DNA of 64,000 nt from Methyloceanibacter methanicus (lineage in GTDB: Bacteria; Pseudomonadota; Alphaproteobacteria; Rhizobiales; Methyloligellaceae), in NCBI RefSeq assembly GCF_001723285.1, contig NZ_LPWG01000010.1, positions 248,001 through 312,000 on the forward strand. The letters run 5' to 3'. The position numbers and the translations under genes are program-made. The notes below the pieces were generated by a model, which was not told the origin of the DNA, did not search any database, and saw only the letters and a program-made list of their open reading frames with translations. Shown in pieces: positions 44,176-53,483 of this stretch. How positions within the stretch are numbered: position 1 is the first letter of the stretch; the number at the start of each line of letters is the position of its first letter.

Positions 44176-46127
44176 GCCGCGCTCGAACGCTTCCGAAGCG
44201 GCGCAGGGCGCGGGCTGCCGGCCAAGGCTTCTTCGGCGTGGACCGCTGCGGCCTCGGGCCGCCCGTAGAGGAAGCCCTGAACCTGCGGACAGCCGAACCG
44301 GCGCAGCATCCGCGCCTGCTCCGGCGTCTCGACGCCTTCCGCCGTAACCGCGATTCGCAGAGACTTGCCGAGCGCGATGACCGTCTTGACGATCGCGCGC
44401 ATGGCCGGGTCCCGCGTCATGTTGCGGACGAACTGCTGGTCGATCTTGATCTTCGAGAACGGGAAGCGGGCGAGATAGCTGAGGCTCGAATACCCGGTGC
44501 CGAAATCGTCCATGGCGATTCGCACGCCGAGCTCGCGCAGGCGGCTCAGCTTTGCCAGCACTTCTTCGGTATCGTTGATGAGAAGGCTCTCGGTGATTTC
44601 AAGCTCGAGCCTGTTCGCAGGCAGCCCAGTCTCGTGCAGGACGTCGGCGACCGTCTCGGTGATATCGCCGACGCGGAACTGGGCCGGGGAGAGGTTGACG
44701 GCGACCGTGAGGTGCTCGGGCCACCGGGTCGCGTCGGCGCAGGCCTGACGCAGCACCCATTCGCCGATCGGGACGATGAGCCCGGTTTCCTCCGCGATGG
44801 GAATGAAGTGCCCCGGCGAGATGATCCCGTGTTCGGGGTGACGCCAGCGGATCAGCGCTTCGGAGCCGCAAGGCATCTCGCTCTTCAGATCGTATTGCGG
44901 CTGGTACACGACCTCGAACTCGCAGCGCCGCAGCGCGTGTCGCAGATCCTGTTCGATCGTGTGGCGCCGTTGAACCGCCTTGTCCATGCTCTCTTCGTAG
45001 AAGCAGACGCGCTGTCCACCGTCTTCCTTCGCACGCGAGAGCGCAATCGCGGCGTGCCGCACAAGGACATCGGCGGTGTTGCCGTCCGCCGGTGCCAGGG
45101 CGATGCCCGCGCTCGTGGCCAAGACCACCTCGCGATTGTTCACGTGGAAGGGCCGCGCCAGCGCGGTTCCGAGACGGTGCATGAACGCCATGACGTCGCT
45201 GAGGGCCGTCACTTCGGTCAGGGCGATCGCGAATTCGTCGCCGCCGACGCGAGCGACGATATCGCTGTCCCGTGCCGCGTGCTGGATGCGGCTGCCGAAA
45301 TCGTGGAGAACGCGGTCCCCGCCGTGGCTCTCGAGCGATTCGTTGAGCTCCTGAAAGCGGTCGATGTCGACGCTGATGAGCGCAAGATGCCGTCCTTCCG
45401 GCCGGTTGCGCTCCAGGGCATGGTCGAGAAGGCCGGCAAATGTCGCGCGATTGGCAAGCCCGGTCAGGGTGTCGTGTTTCTGGAGGTAGCGGACCTCTTC
45501 GCTTGCCCGGCGCTGGGCGCGACCCCGGCTCCAGGCCAGAATGAGCGGGATGGCGATACCGGCGCTAACGAGCGCGAGAATGACAAGGGCCATGAACCCG
45601 AAATAGCTGGACAGGACCTTGGCCTGCTCGCTCTGATCGAGATAGACCTCCAAGGAGCCATGCACGTTGCCGCGAAGGCTGATGGGAATGTGCAGCCGCG
45701 CAAAGTGCGCGGGCTGATTCGTTGCATTCCCCGCGTAGAGGCCGATCGTCGCGCCATTCAGGTTCGGATTGACCGCGGCCGCAAGGGCCGTCTGATCGAG
45801 CCGGAGATTGGCGAGCCCGCTCGTGTAAATGACCTCACCTCTCGAATCGTACAGCTCGTAGCGTAGAACGCGCCGGCTGTAGCCGATGTCGGTGAACACG
45901 TCCGCGAACCGGGCCGCGCCCCCGGGAACTGTCAGCGCCTGCAACAGGATCTGCGGGTCCGCCAGGACGGCGTTGCGAATCCGATCCTCGGAGGCGAAGG
46001 CCTCGCGCTCCAATTCCATGAGGCTGATGCGGGTTGGCGCGACAAGCGCAGCCAGCCCGATCGCGATCGCGAACGACGTTAGTCCCAGCCAGTGCCAGTA
46101 TCGTTTCAGCAGTTCTCGAGGTCGCAT
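44172..46127 (-). CDS. Membrane-bound GGDEF-EAL cyclic-di-GMP protein
   Basis: About 651 residues. Two transmembrane segments (about 15-33 and 180-200) flank an extracytoplasmic sensor region. The GGDEF domain has a complete active site (IVARVGGDEFAIAL, near residue 293), and the EAL domain is also complete (GSEALIRWRHPEHG near 424; ELEITESLLI; IAMDDFGTGYSSLSYL; KIDQQFVRNM). It can therefore both make and degrade cyclic di-GMP; the net direction is not predictable. I use ATG 46127; a start at 46142 is possible. Confidence 0.9.
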   Translation of the reverse strand: MRPRELLKRYWHWLGLTSFAIAIGLAALVAPTRISLMELEREAFASEDRIRNAVLADPQILLQALTVPGGAARFADVFTDIGYSRRVLRYELYDSRGEVIYTSGLANLRLDQTALAAAVNPNLNGATIGLYAGNATNQPAHFARLHIPISLRGNVHGSLEVYLDQSEQAKVLSSYFGFMALVILALVSAGIAIPLILAWSRGRAQRRASEEVRYLQKHDTLTGLANRATFAGLLDHALERNRPEGRHLALISVDIDRFQELNESLESHGGDRVLHDFGSRIQHAARDSDIVARVGGDEFAIALTEVTALSDVMAFMHRLGTALARPFHVNNREVVLATSAGIALAPADGNTADVLVRHAAIALSRAKEDGGQRVCFYEESMDKAVQRRHTIEQDLRHALRRCEFEVVYQPQYDLKSEMPCGSEALIRWRHPEHGIISPGHFIPIAEETGLIVPIGEWVLRQACADATRWPEHLTVAVNLSPAQFRVGDITETVADVLHETGLPANRLELEITESLLINDTEEVLAKLSRLRELGVRIAMDDFGTGYSSLSYLARFPFSKIKIDQQFVRNMTRDPAMRAIVKTVIALGKSLRIAVTAEGVETPEQARMLRRFGCPQVQGFLYGRPEAAAVHAEEALAGSPRPAPLRKRSSAA

Positions 46128-46341
46128 GGGGCCACGGTGCAAAGCGTTGTTCGTTATAGGCCAATCAACTAGAGACCAAACTAGGGCGCTGGAGGTTAAG
46201 AAACGGCGTAAGCGGAGGGATTTAGGGCAGAATCATGCGGGATTTGACCTGACTTTTGTCGGAAAAGTCCATTTTGTCCGGGGAATCCACGCAAATCGGC
46301 GCGAATTCCCCGTCGCAACGCTTTGTTAAGGCAAATCCCGA

Positions 46342-47346
46342 CTAGCCGCCGGTCGCGGACATATGGCGGGATACGGCGGGCGCGGCGTTCCGGTCGATGG
46401 CGAAATCGTGCCCTTGCGGCTTTCGCGCGATCGCCTCGTCGATGGCCGCATGGAGCAGGTCGTCGGTGTCGCTCACGCGCATGGGCGTCCGGAGATCGGC
46501 CGCGTCCTCCTGGCCGAGGCACATATAGAGCGTGCCGGTGCAGGTCACCCGGACCCTGTTGCACGATTCACAGAAATTATGCGTCATCGGGGTGATGAAG
46601 CCGAGACGTCCGCCCGTCTCACGGACGCGCACGTAGCGGGCCGGTCCCCCGGTGCTGTCGGGAATGTCGTCCAACGTGAAGTGCTGCGACAGACGGGTCC
46701 GCACCAGCGACAGTGGCAGGTATTGATCCGTCCGGTCCGTGCCGATCTCTCCCAGCGGCATCGTCTCGATCAGAGTCAGGTCGAAGCCCCGGCCATGGGC
46801 CCAGCGCAGCAGCTCCTCGATCTCGTCCTCGTTGACGTCCCGCAATGCGACGGCATTGATCTTGATCTTGAGGCCGGCCCGGACGGCGCGGTCGAGTCCC
46901 CGCATGACTTGGTGGTAGTCGCCCCAGCGAGTGAGGAAGCGGAACTTGGCCGCATCGAGCGTGTCCAAGGACACGTTGATCCGCTTCATGCCATGCTCCG
47001 CCAGTTGATCGGCAAAGCGGTGGAGCTGGCTGCCGTTCGTGGTCAGGGTCAGTTCGTCGAGTCCATTGCCCAGATGCCGGGACAAGGATTGGATCAGGCT
47101 CATGACATTCCGCCGCACAAGAGGCTCGCCGCCCGTCAACCGCAATTTGCGGACGCCGCGCTGGATGAAGGCGCTGGAAAGCCGGTCGATCTCCTCGAGC
47201 GTCAGCAAGTCCTTCCGCGGGAGGAAGGTCATGTCTTCGGCCATGCAATAGGTGCAGCGAAAGTCGCAGCGATCCGTTACGGACACGCGCAAGTAAGTCA
47301 CGGCACGGCCGAACGGGTCGACCAGGTTGGCGGCGGGATCGGTCAT
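46342..47346 (-). CDS. moaA: GTP 3',8-cyclase (molybdenum cofactor biosynthesis)
   Basis: 334-residue radical-SAM enzyme that turns GTP into the precursor of cyclic pyranopterin in molybdenum cofactor synthesis. The SAM cluster Cys are C27, C31 and C34 ([11 protein letters not shown]). [13 protein letters not shown] is the SAM-binding motif, the C-terminal cluster is in [19 protein letters not shown], and the protein ends in the double-Gly tail ATGG required for activity. No other moa gene is nearby. It is divergent from the small gene at 47590. Confidence 0.95.
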   Translation of the reverse strand: MTDPAANLVDPFGRAVTYLRVSVTDRCDFRCTYCMAEDMTFLPRKDLLTLEEIDRLSSAFIQRGVRKLRLTGGEPLVRRNVMSLIQSLSRHLGNGLDELTLTTNGSQLHRFADQLAEHGMKRINVSLDTLDAAKFRFLTRWGDYHQVMRGLDRAVRAGLKIKINAVALRDVNEDEIEELLRWAHGRGFDLTLIETMPLGEIGTDRTDQYLPLSLVRTRLSQHFTLDDIPDSTGGPARYVRVRETGGRLGFITPMTHNFCESCNRVRVTCTGTLYMCLGQEDAADLRTPMRVSDTDDLLHAAIDEAIARKPQGHDFAIDRNAAPAVSRHMSATGG

Positions 47347-47589
47347 GTCGGCGTCTCTTGGGCCTGTTCCTCACAGAGGCGCGTCTCGTTGCGCGCCTGT
47401 TGTTCGTTTGCGGGCTCTTGTTGTCCGTCACGGCCCCGAAGTTCCGCCTCGATGAGGCCGGACCAACTAGAGTATATTGAATTCTCGGGCATTCAATAGC
47501 ACCTGGGACAGCCGACCCGGGAGGCGCGCCGAAGCCACGCGTCCGAAGAGGGCGCCGATCCACGAGCGTTCAGCCAAGGAGATCCTGCC

Positions 47590-47784
47590 ATGGACGAAGA
47601 TCGTTTCAACATGTCGATGCGGCGCTTCCTGAAGGAGGTCGGCGTGACCTCGCAACAGGCGATCGAGGCGCTCGTGCGCGACGAAGGGTTGCGCGGCCAT
47701 GGCAAGCTGAAGATGAAGATGATCCTCACCGCCGCAGATACGCCGCTCAACCATGTGGTCGAGGGCGAAATCGATCTTGGCTGA
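47590..47784 (+). CDS. Small conserved protein, DUF6494-like
   Basis: 64 residues with GGAG upstream. It starts MDEDRFNMSMRRFLKEVGVTSQQAIE, matching my memory of the DUF6494 family of alphaproteobacteria. The remainder is a helical segment and a short beta C-terminus (KMILTAADTPLNHVVEGEIDL). Function is unknown. It is co-directional with the DUF971 gene that starts 50 bases later and probably shares its transcript. Confidence 0.65.
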   Translation: MDEDRFNMSMRRFLKEVGVTSQQAIEALVRDEGLRGHGKLKMKMILTAADTPLNHVVEGEIDLG

Positions 47785-47834
47785 CATGCGCCTTGGGTGA
47801 CACACACTTTGGAAACGCGATCGAGGCATCCGGT

Positions 47835-48185
47835 ATGACGTCTTGGCCCACGGAGCTGAAACTCGACAAGGACAAGGCCGTCCTGACCGTGTCTTTCGAC
47901 GACGGCGCGCGCTATGCGTTGCCGGCCGAGTTGCTGCGGGTCCTCAGCCCGAGCGCCGAGGTGCAAGGGCACAGTCCCGAGCAGCGCGTCACCGTGCCGG
48001 GAAAGAAGAACGTCCGCATCCAGGAGCTGGAGCCGGTCGGGACCTACGCGGTGCGCATCACCTTCGACGACGGCCACAATACCGGACTCTATGTCTGGGA
48101 CTATTTGCGCGACCTCGGCGAGAATCAGGAGGCCCGTTTCAGGGCCTATCTGAACGAGCTCGCCGAGAAGGGCCTGTCGCGCTGA
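47835..48185 (+). CDS. DUF971 domain protein
   Basis: 116 residues from ATG 47835; a GTG at 47793 is the alternative. The DUF971 fold, also found at the N-terminus of gamma-butyrobetaine hydroxylases, shows as LKLDKDKAVLTVSFDDGARYALPAELLRVLSPSAEVQG, NVRIQELEPVGTYAVRITFDDGHNTGLY and WDYLRDLGEN. Small DUF971 proteins are often neighbours of Mrp or Fe-S/molybdenum-cofactor genes; here both mrp and moaA are in the same region. Biochemical function is unknown. Confidence 0.8.
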   Translation: MTSWPTELKLDKDKAVLTVSFDDGARYALPAELLRVLSPSAEVQGHSPEQRVTVPGKKNVRIQELEPVGTYAVRITFDDGHNTGLYVWDYLRDLGENQEARFRAYLNELAEKGLSR

Positions 48186-48215
48186 CGGGGCTTGGCGAGC
48201 GCGTCCCGCGCCCGG

Positions 48216-49217
48216 TCATGCGTCAAGGACGATGCGGTACCGGGCGTTCCCGGCTTTGAGATGCTCCAGCGCGTCATTGACCTGGTCCATGGGGAAGTGC
48301 TCCGTTTGCGGCGCGATGCCGTGATGGGCCGAGAACTCGAGCATCTTCGCCATCACCAGGGGCCCCGCGGTGGGCGATCCGGAGATACTGCGCTGCGCCG
48401 TGATCAGGTCCATCGCCATGACCGGCATCGGCTTCAGCACGGCACCGACAATGTGCATGCGGCCGCGCGGCGCCAGCATGCCCACCATGGCCGGCCAGTC
48501 CAGGGGCACGTTCACGGTGACGAGCAGAAGATCCGAGCTCCCGGCGTTGGCGCGCAGCGCCTCCCTGTCGCGGCTGTTGACCACGCGATCGGCGCCGAAG
48601 GCCCGTGCCTCGTTGGCCTTGGAGTCGGTCGAGGTGAAGGCGGTCACCTCGCAGCCCCACGCCTTGGCGAATTTCAGCGCCAGATGGCCGAGCCCGCCGA
48701 TCCCCACGACGCCCACATGCTGCGTCGGGCTGATGTCGTAGTCGTGGAACGGCGCGAACACGGTCGTGCCGCCACACAGAAGGGGTCCGGCATTCTTGGC
48801 ATCGAGCGTCTCGGGCAGGGGAATCGCCCATTGCCATTGCGCCCGGACCCGGTCGGCGAAACCGCCATAGTGGCCGACAATGGTCGCCACGTTTTCGGCG
48901 CAGAGGTTGCCGTCACCGGCCAGGCATTGCCGGCAGTGCATGCAGCTCTCCGCGCTCCAGCCGATGCCGACACGCTGGCCGACGGAAAGGCCCTTGGCGA
49001 GCGGCCCCAAGGCCACGACGCGGCCGATGACCTCGTGGCCCGGCACGGCGGGGAAGGTCGAGATGCCCCAGTCATTGTTCACGACGGACAAGTCCGAATG
49101 GCAGATGCCGCAGGTTTCGACTTCGACCTCGACCTCCTCCGGTCCGAGGGGGCCTGCGTCGTATTCGTAGCGTTCAAGGCGCTGTCCCGGCGCCATGGCG
49201 GCCCATGCCTGCACCAT
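48216..49217 (-). CDS. NADP-type zinc alcohol dehydrogenase (YahK/CAD-like)
   Basis: 333 residues from ATG 49217. Catalytic zinc ligands are in TCGICHSDLS and PGHEVIGRVV. All four structural-zinc Cys are present (SCMHCRQCLAGDGNLC), unlike the dehydrogenase at 38236. The nucleotide-binding motif is VGVVGIGGLGHLALKFAKAWG. It reduces aldehydes or oxidises primary alcohols with broad specificity. It is next to ada in the same direction, but with an 88-base gap. Confidence 0.88.
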   Translation of the reverse strand: MVQAWAAMAPGQRLERYEYDAGPLGPEEVEVEVETCGICHSDLSVVNNDWGISTFPAVPGHEVIGRVVALGPLAKGLSVGQRVGIGWSAESCMHCRQCLAGDGNLCAENVATIVGHYGGFADRVRAQWQWAIPLPETLDAKNAGPLLCGGTTVFAPFHDYDISPTQHVGVVGIGGLGHLALKFAKAWGCEVTAFTSTDSKANEARAFGADRVVNSRDREALRANAGSSDLLLVTVNVPLDWPAMVGMLAPRGRMHIVGAVLKPMPVMAMDLITAQRSISGSPTAGPLVMAKMLEFSAHHGIAPQTEHFPMDQVNDALEHLKAGNARYRIVLDA

Positions 49218-49305
49218 GCTGGTTCTCCCGATGTTCGATGATTCGCTGTGAGGTCGGGTCAGTTCAGCAAACAACGCTGCGAACGACAACCGTCCTGAAG
49301 CGGTA

Positions 49306-50394
49306 TCAGCCCTTCTCCCTGTCGAGCAGGGTGCGCTTGCGTCCCGGGCCCCAGCGATAGCCCGACAGCGTGCCGTCGCGGCGGACCACGCGGTGACAGG
49401 GAATGGCCACGGCAAGCTTGTTGGCCGCGCAGGCGCCGGCCACGGCACGCACCGCCTTGGGTGCCCCGATCGTGGCGGCAATCTCGCCGTAGGTCGCTGT
49501 CTTGCCGGGCGGGATCTTCCGCAACGCCTCCCACACGCGGCGTTGGAAGGCCGTACCGCGAATATCGAGCGGAAGCGCGCTCTGTTTCGCCGGCATATCC
49601 ACGAGGGAGACCACGGCCGCGGCGGTGGCGCCGAATCGGCCATCGCCCTCGTGGAAGACCGCATGGGGGAAGAGCGTCTGCAATGCGGTCGTGAGTTCGT
49701 CTGGCTGATCGCCCAGAAGAATGGCGCATACGCCCTTGGTGCTCGCGGCGATAAGGACATAGCCGAGCGAACAGGGCGCTACGGCATAGGTCAGTTGCTC
49801 GGCGGTGCCCCCATCGCGGAACGTGCGAGGCGCCATCCCGAGCGCGCCAGACGCGCCGGAATAGAACCGCCCCGAGGAGCTGAACCCGGCTTCGTACAGG
49901 GCCTCGGTCACCGTGGCGCCACGGGACAGCGCCGCCCGCACCCGCTGGTCCCGCAAGGCTTCGGCATAGGCTTTCGGGGTGATGCCGAGAGAGGCCTTGA
50001 ATTGACGATGGAAGTGATGCGGGCTCGATCCCACCGCGCGCGCCAGGTCGGCAAGAGTCACGGGCGCGTCCGCCGACCCCATGAGGCGGCAGGCCCGCTC
50101 GATCCTTTCCGCCCAGGCCGGCACCACGCCGGAGGGTGCGCAGCGTTTGCACGGACGGAAGCCGGCCCGTTCCGCCGCCTCGGGACTTGCGTGGAACGAG
50201 ACATGCTCCCGATCCGGCTTCCGGGCGGGGCAGGATGGCCGGCAGTAGATCCCGGTGGTCCTGACGGCGTAGTAGACGCGCCCGTCGAAGCGGGAATCGC
50301 GCGCCATGACCGCCCGCCACGCGCGGTCCTCGTCGAGGCGCTCGGGGGTAAGGCACTTGGCATCGTGCGCGGAACGGGTCAGGCTCTGGGGCAT
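49306..50394 (-). CDS. ada: Ada: O6-methylguanine/methylphosphotriester-DNA methyltransferase and AraC regulator
   Basis: 362-residue adaptive-response protein. The N-terminal zinc domain has Cys51, Cys55, Cys82 and Cys85 (GIYCRPSCPARK, PCKRCAP); one of these takes the methyl from phosphotriesters and switches on DNA binding. An AraC-type helix-turn-helix follows (LADLARAVGSSPHHFHRQFKA), then the alkyltransferase domain with the active site IPCHRVV at Cys333 and GTAFQRRVWEALRKIPPG. Reading frame intact. No alkA is in this window. Confidence 0.93.
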   Translation of the reverse strand: MPQSLTRSAHDAKCLTPERLDEDRAWRAVMARDSRFDGRVYYAVRTTGIYCRPSCPARKPDREHVSFHASPEAAERAGFRPCKRCAPSGVVPAWAERIERACRLMGSADAPVTLADLARAVGSSPHHFHRQFKASLGITPKAYAEALRDQRVRAALSRGATVTEALYEAGFSSSGRFYSGASGALGMAPRTFRDGGTAEQLTYAVAPCSLGYVLIAASTKGVCAILLGDQPDELTTALQTLFPHAVFHEGDGRFGATAAAVVSLVDMPAKQSALPLDIRGTAFQRRVWEALRKIPPGKTATYGEIAATIGAPKAVRAVAGACAANKLAVAIPCHRVVRRDGTLSGYRWGPGRKRTLLDREKG

Positions 50395-50770
50395 TCCTTA
50401 TGCGTCCAAAGTTCGAGGATCCAAGAGTCGTGGCTCGACGCGGTGCCGAGGCCGGGATTGTGCCATCGCGAGGGTGGCCGCGCACTCCGATCTTTGCCGT
50501 TGAAGTCGTCGTATTCCCGTAAGGCCGATCAGCCCCGCTGCGCCCAAAGCCGGACTGGCATTCCCCTGGGGCCCGCACAATATAGAGAGATGACGCCGGC
50601 GCGACGGTCCGGTCCGCGGGGCGGCGGCGGGGATTGCATCTGATGCACAGTTTCTGCGGCCGGGGCGGCAGAATGTCGCGAAAAAGTGATATTTCAGGCG
50701 CAAACAGGCGAATCTGAAATGCGGTGACGGCACCCGAATCGCAATGCGTGCCGGCATCTAGGAGACTGGG
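50395..50770. other. Divergent promoter region between ada and phoR
   Basis: No gene is supported. A 13-base palindrome TGCATC-T-GATGCA lies at 50635-50647 and may be an operator. I see no Ada box or Pho box match. Confidence 0.45.
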
Positions 50771-52150
50771 TTGACGGATCAAGCTGAACATGACGCACGT
50801 GCGCTGCGGCAAGGCCGCGCCTGGCGCGCCCGTCAGACCGCCAAGCGCGCCGTCCATGCGCTGACGGCGAAGCTGTGGTCGTCCTTCTGGCTGATCGTCA
50901 TCGTTGCCGTGATCATGGCGAGCCTGGTGACGCTGGGAGACCTGTCCGTCGGGCTGGCCCTCGCCTCCTTCCTCGGCTTCGTCGCGGCCGTCCTGCTGCT
51001 CCCGCTCCAGGAGACCGATCAGGAGGAAGCCGCCGCGTTCGCCCCGTCGCCGGTGGTCAATCGCAGCCGCTCTCCCATGTCGGCGGTGGTCGACGCATTG
51101 CCGGACCCGGGCATCCTTCTCAGCCCCACGGGGCAGGTCGTATTCTTCAACGCGCCGGCGAAGCGCCTCTTCGCCTCCTTGCGCGAAGGCAACCACATTT
51201 CCTCTTTGATCCGCGCGCCCGAATTCCTCGATGCAGTGAGTGAGGCCCCGCGGACGGGCCGGGCCGTGTCGGTGGTCTATGCCGAACGCGTCCCCGTCGG
51301 CCGGCGTATGGAAGCCACAGTGGCGCCACTTGCCCGTAGCGGCGAATCGGACGGCGACATCCTCGTCCTCCTGCGCGATTTCACCGAGGGCGATCGCATC
51401 AATCAGATGCGGACGGATTTCATCGCCAATGCCAGCCATGAGATGCGGACCCCGCTGGCCTCGCTGCGCGGGTTCATCGAGACGCTGCAGAGCACGGCCA
51501 AAGAGGACGAAGCGGCCCGCGAGCGGTTCCTGCCGATCATGGCGGAGCAGGCCGCGCGCATGACCCGGCTGATCGACGCGCTTCTGTCGTTGAGCCGGCT
51601 CGAAATGAACGCGCATGTGCCGCCGAGCGACCTGGTCGATCTGAACGACGTCCTGGGGCATGTCCGCGACACGCTGGAGCCCCTCGCGGCGGACAGCCAA
51701 ACGACCTTGGAGGTCGAGCGTTTCGCCAAACCGGCCATCGTGCGCGGCGATCGCGATGAACTCCTCCAGGTCCTCCAGAACCTGGTGCAGAATGCGCTGA
51801 AATACGGGCGCCCCGGCGGGACGGTGCGGATCGAGGCGAAACACATTCCCTCGCTCAACCAGCAGGCGAGGGGGCGTTTCGCGATCTCCGTGATCGACGA
51901 CGGCCCCGGCATTCCGGCGGAGCATCTGCCGCGGCTGACCGAACGCTTCTATCGCGTTGACGTCGATTCCAGCCGCGAGAAGGGCGGAACGGGCCTCGGC
52001 CTTGCGATCGTGAAGCACATCTTGAACAGGCATCGCGGCGAGTTGGCGATCGCCTCCAACCCGGGACAGGGTTCGACCTTCACGGTTATGCTTAACGAGA
52101 CTCAGCCCGCCGGTGACAAGGCCGCGTTGTCCACAGCACGCAAGCGTTAA
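50771..52150 (+). CDS. phoR: Phosphate regulon sensor kinase PhoR
   Basis: 459 residues. Two hydrophobic segments (about 38-58 and 62-78) form a hairpin with almost no periplasmic loop, as in PhoR. A PAS-like domain follows (VVDALPDPGILLSPTGQVVFFN), then the H-box NASHEMRTPLASLRGF (His223) and the ATPase motifs NLVQNALKYGRPGG, VIDDGPGIPAEHL, REKGGTGLGLAIVKH. It starts with the rare codon TTG at 50771, six bases after GGAG, which fits the intact hydrophilic N-terminus. It is upstream of pstSCAB-phoU-phoB. Confidence 0.9.
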   Translation: MTDQAEHDARALRQGRAWRARQTAKRAVHALTAKLWSSFWLIVIVAVIMASLVTLGDLSVGLALASFLGFVAAVLLLPLQETDQEEAAAFAPSPVVNRSRSPMSAVVDALPDPGILLSPTGQVVFFNAPAKRLFASLREGNHISSLIRAPEFLDAVSEAPRTGRAVSVVYAERVPVGRRMEATVAPLARSGESDGDILVLLRDFTEGDRINQMRTDFIANASHEMRTPLASLRGFIETLQSTAKEDEAARERFLPIMAEQAARMTRLIDALLSLSRLEMNAHVPPSDLVDLNDVLGHVRDTLEPLAADSQTTLEVERFAKPAIVRGDRDELLQVLQNLVQNALKYGRPGGTVRIEAKHIPSLNQQARGRFAISVIDDGPGIPAEHLPRLTERFYRVDVDSSREKGGTGLGLAIVKHILNRHRGELAIASNPGQGSTFTVMLNETQPAGDKAALSTARKR

Positions 52151-52175
52151 ATTGCATAAAAAACAGTAGCTTGCA

Positions 52176-52204
52176 CTGTCATAATAGAGAATCATCAGCG
52201 TCAT
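52176..52204 (+). promoter_or_regulatory. Pho box upstream of pstS
   Basis: CTGTCAT (52176-52182) and GCGTCAT (52198-52204) are 22 bases apart with a degenerate third repeat GAGAATC centred between them. That is the 7+4 periodic pattern bound by phosphorylated PhoB. It sits about 110 bases before the pstS start. Confidence 0.8.
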
Positions 52205-52310
52205 AAAAGAATGGTCAAGGGCCATTAGCGTGCCCACGAGCTGGCGGCGTAGGGCACGCTAGCCTAGGCGCTTATCCAAGCGCCCAGATCCAAGCCAAGG
52301 GAGTTCTATT

Positions 52311-53354
52311 GTGAACAGGTTTGCTATCGCAGCGTCGACGCTGGCCGTCGCCGCTCTTTGCACGGGTGGCCCCGCGCTGGCCCGTGACCAGGTTCAGATC
52401 GCCGGGTCCTCGACGGTGCTGCCGTATGCGCAGATCGTCGCCGAGGATTTCGGTAAGACCTACTCTAAGTTTAAGGCGCCGGTCGTCGAGTCTGGCGGTT
52501 CGTCCGCCGGCCTGAAGCAGTTCTGCAAGGGCGTCGGCGAGGGCACCATCGACATCGCCAATTCCTCGCGCCCGATCAAGGACAGCGAAATCAAGGCCTG
52601 TGCCGAGGCTGGCGTGAAAAACATCATGCCGGTTCGCTTCGGCTATGACGGCATCGTGTTCGCGACCGACGCCAAGTCGGACGCTTGGGCTCTCGAGCCG
52701 AAGGACGTGTACCTCGCTCTCGCCGCGGAGATCCCGGTCGACGGCAAGATGGTCGAGAACCCGAACAAGACCTGGAAGGACGTGAACGACAAGCTTCCGG
52801 ATTGGAAGATCGTCGCTTACATCCCGGGCGAGAAACACGGCACCCGCGAAGTCTTCGAAGAGAAGGTTCTTGTTATCGGTTGCGAAGCTGCCGGTGGCCA
52901 CAAGATCTACGTGGACGGCGGCATGGACACGAAAGCCGCTGGCAAGGCTTGCTACAAGGTCCGCAAGGACGGTGGCGCGGTCGACATTGACGGCGACTAC
53001 ACCGAGACGCTGGCCCGTATCCAGTCCAACCCGACCGGCGTCGGCGTGTTCGGTCTGTCCTTCTACGAGAACAACACCGACAAGCTGAACGTCGCCACGA
53101 TGGACGGTATTGCCCCGTCTGTTGAGACGATCTCCTCCGGCAAGTACCCGGTCTCCCGCCCGCTGTTCTTCTACGTCAAGAAGGACCACATCGGTGTGAT
53201 CCCCGGCCTCAAGGAGTATGTGGAGTTCTTCACCAGCGAGAAGATGATCGGTCCGGACGGCCCGCTGGCCGACTATGGCCTTGTTCCGCTGCCTGAGGAG
53301 GAGCTCGAGGCCCTTCAGGAAGAAGTCGAGGAGGGCAAGGTTCTCAGCATGTAG
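52311..53354 (+). CDS. pstS: Phosphate ABC transporter substrate-binding protein
   Basis: 347 residues. GTG start at 52311 with AAGGGAG upstream; signal peptide ending GPALARD. The phosphate-binding residues lie in QIAGSSTVLPYAQ, VESGGSSAGLKQFC and IDIANSSRPIKDSE, the canonical Ser/Thr/Asp/Arg set. It captures phosphate in the periplasm for PstCAB. A Glu-rich C-terminus (PLPEEELEALQEEVEEGK) is longer than in E. coli. A hairpin follows before pstC. Confidence 0.93.
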   Translation: MNRFAIAASTLAVAALCTGGPALARDQVQIAGSSTVLPYAQIVAEDFGKTYSKFKAPVVESGGSSAGLKQFCKGVGEGTIDIANSSRPIKDSEIKACAEAGVKNIMPVRFGYDGIVFATDAKSDAWALEPKDVYLALAAEIPVDGKMVENPNKTWKDVNDKLPDWKIVAYIPGEKHGTREVFEEKVLVIGCEAAGGHKIYVDGGMDTKAAGKACYKVRKDGGAVDIDGDYTETLARIQSNPTGVGVFGLSFYENNTDKLNVATMDGIAPSVETISSGKYPVSRPLFFYVKKDHIGVIPGLKEYVEFFTSEKMIGPDGPLADYGLVPLPEEELEALQEEVEEGKVLSM

Positions 53355-53387
53355 AGTGCTGTCGATCCTGTCTAGCCAACCACGTTG

Positions 53388-53420
53388 GGGGAGCGGTGCC
53401 GCGCAAAGGCGCCGCTCCCC
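53388..53420 (+). terminator. Intercistronic hairpin between pstS and pstC
   Basis: GGGGAGCGGTGCC (53388-53400) pairs with GGCGCCGCTCCCC (53408-53420) over 13 bp (one G-U pair) and a 7-base loop. There is no T-run. It likely stabilises or partly terminates the pstS message so that PstS is made in excess. Confidence 0.65.
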
Positions 53421-53483
53421 TGGCCGGGCCCTCCGAACCGGGGCCATGAAGAATTAGAATGACCGACCGAGGGGGGTCGTCGG

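Noticed and set aside
49259..52237. Nearly 1,000-codon minus-strand open frame over ada and phoR
   Set aside because: It crosses two well-supported genes in the wrong frame or strand and has no domain.
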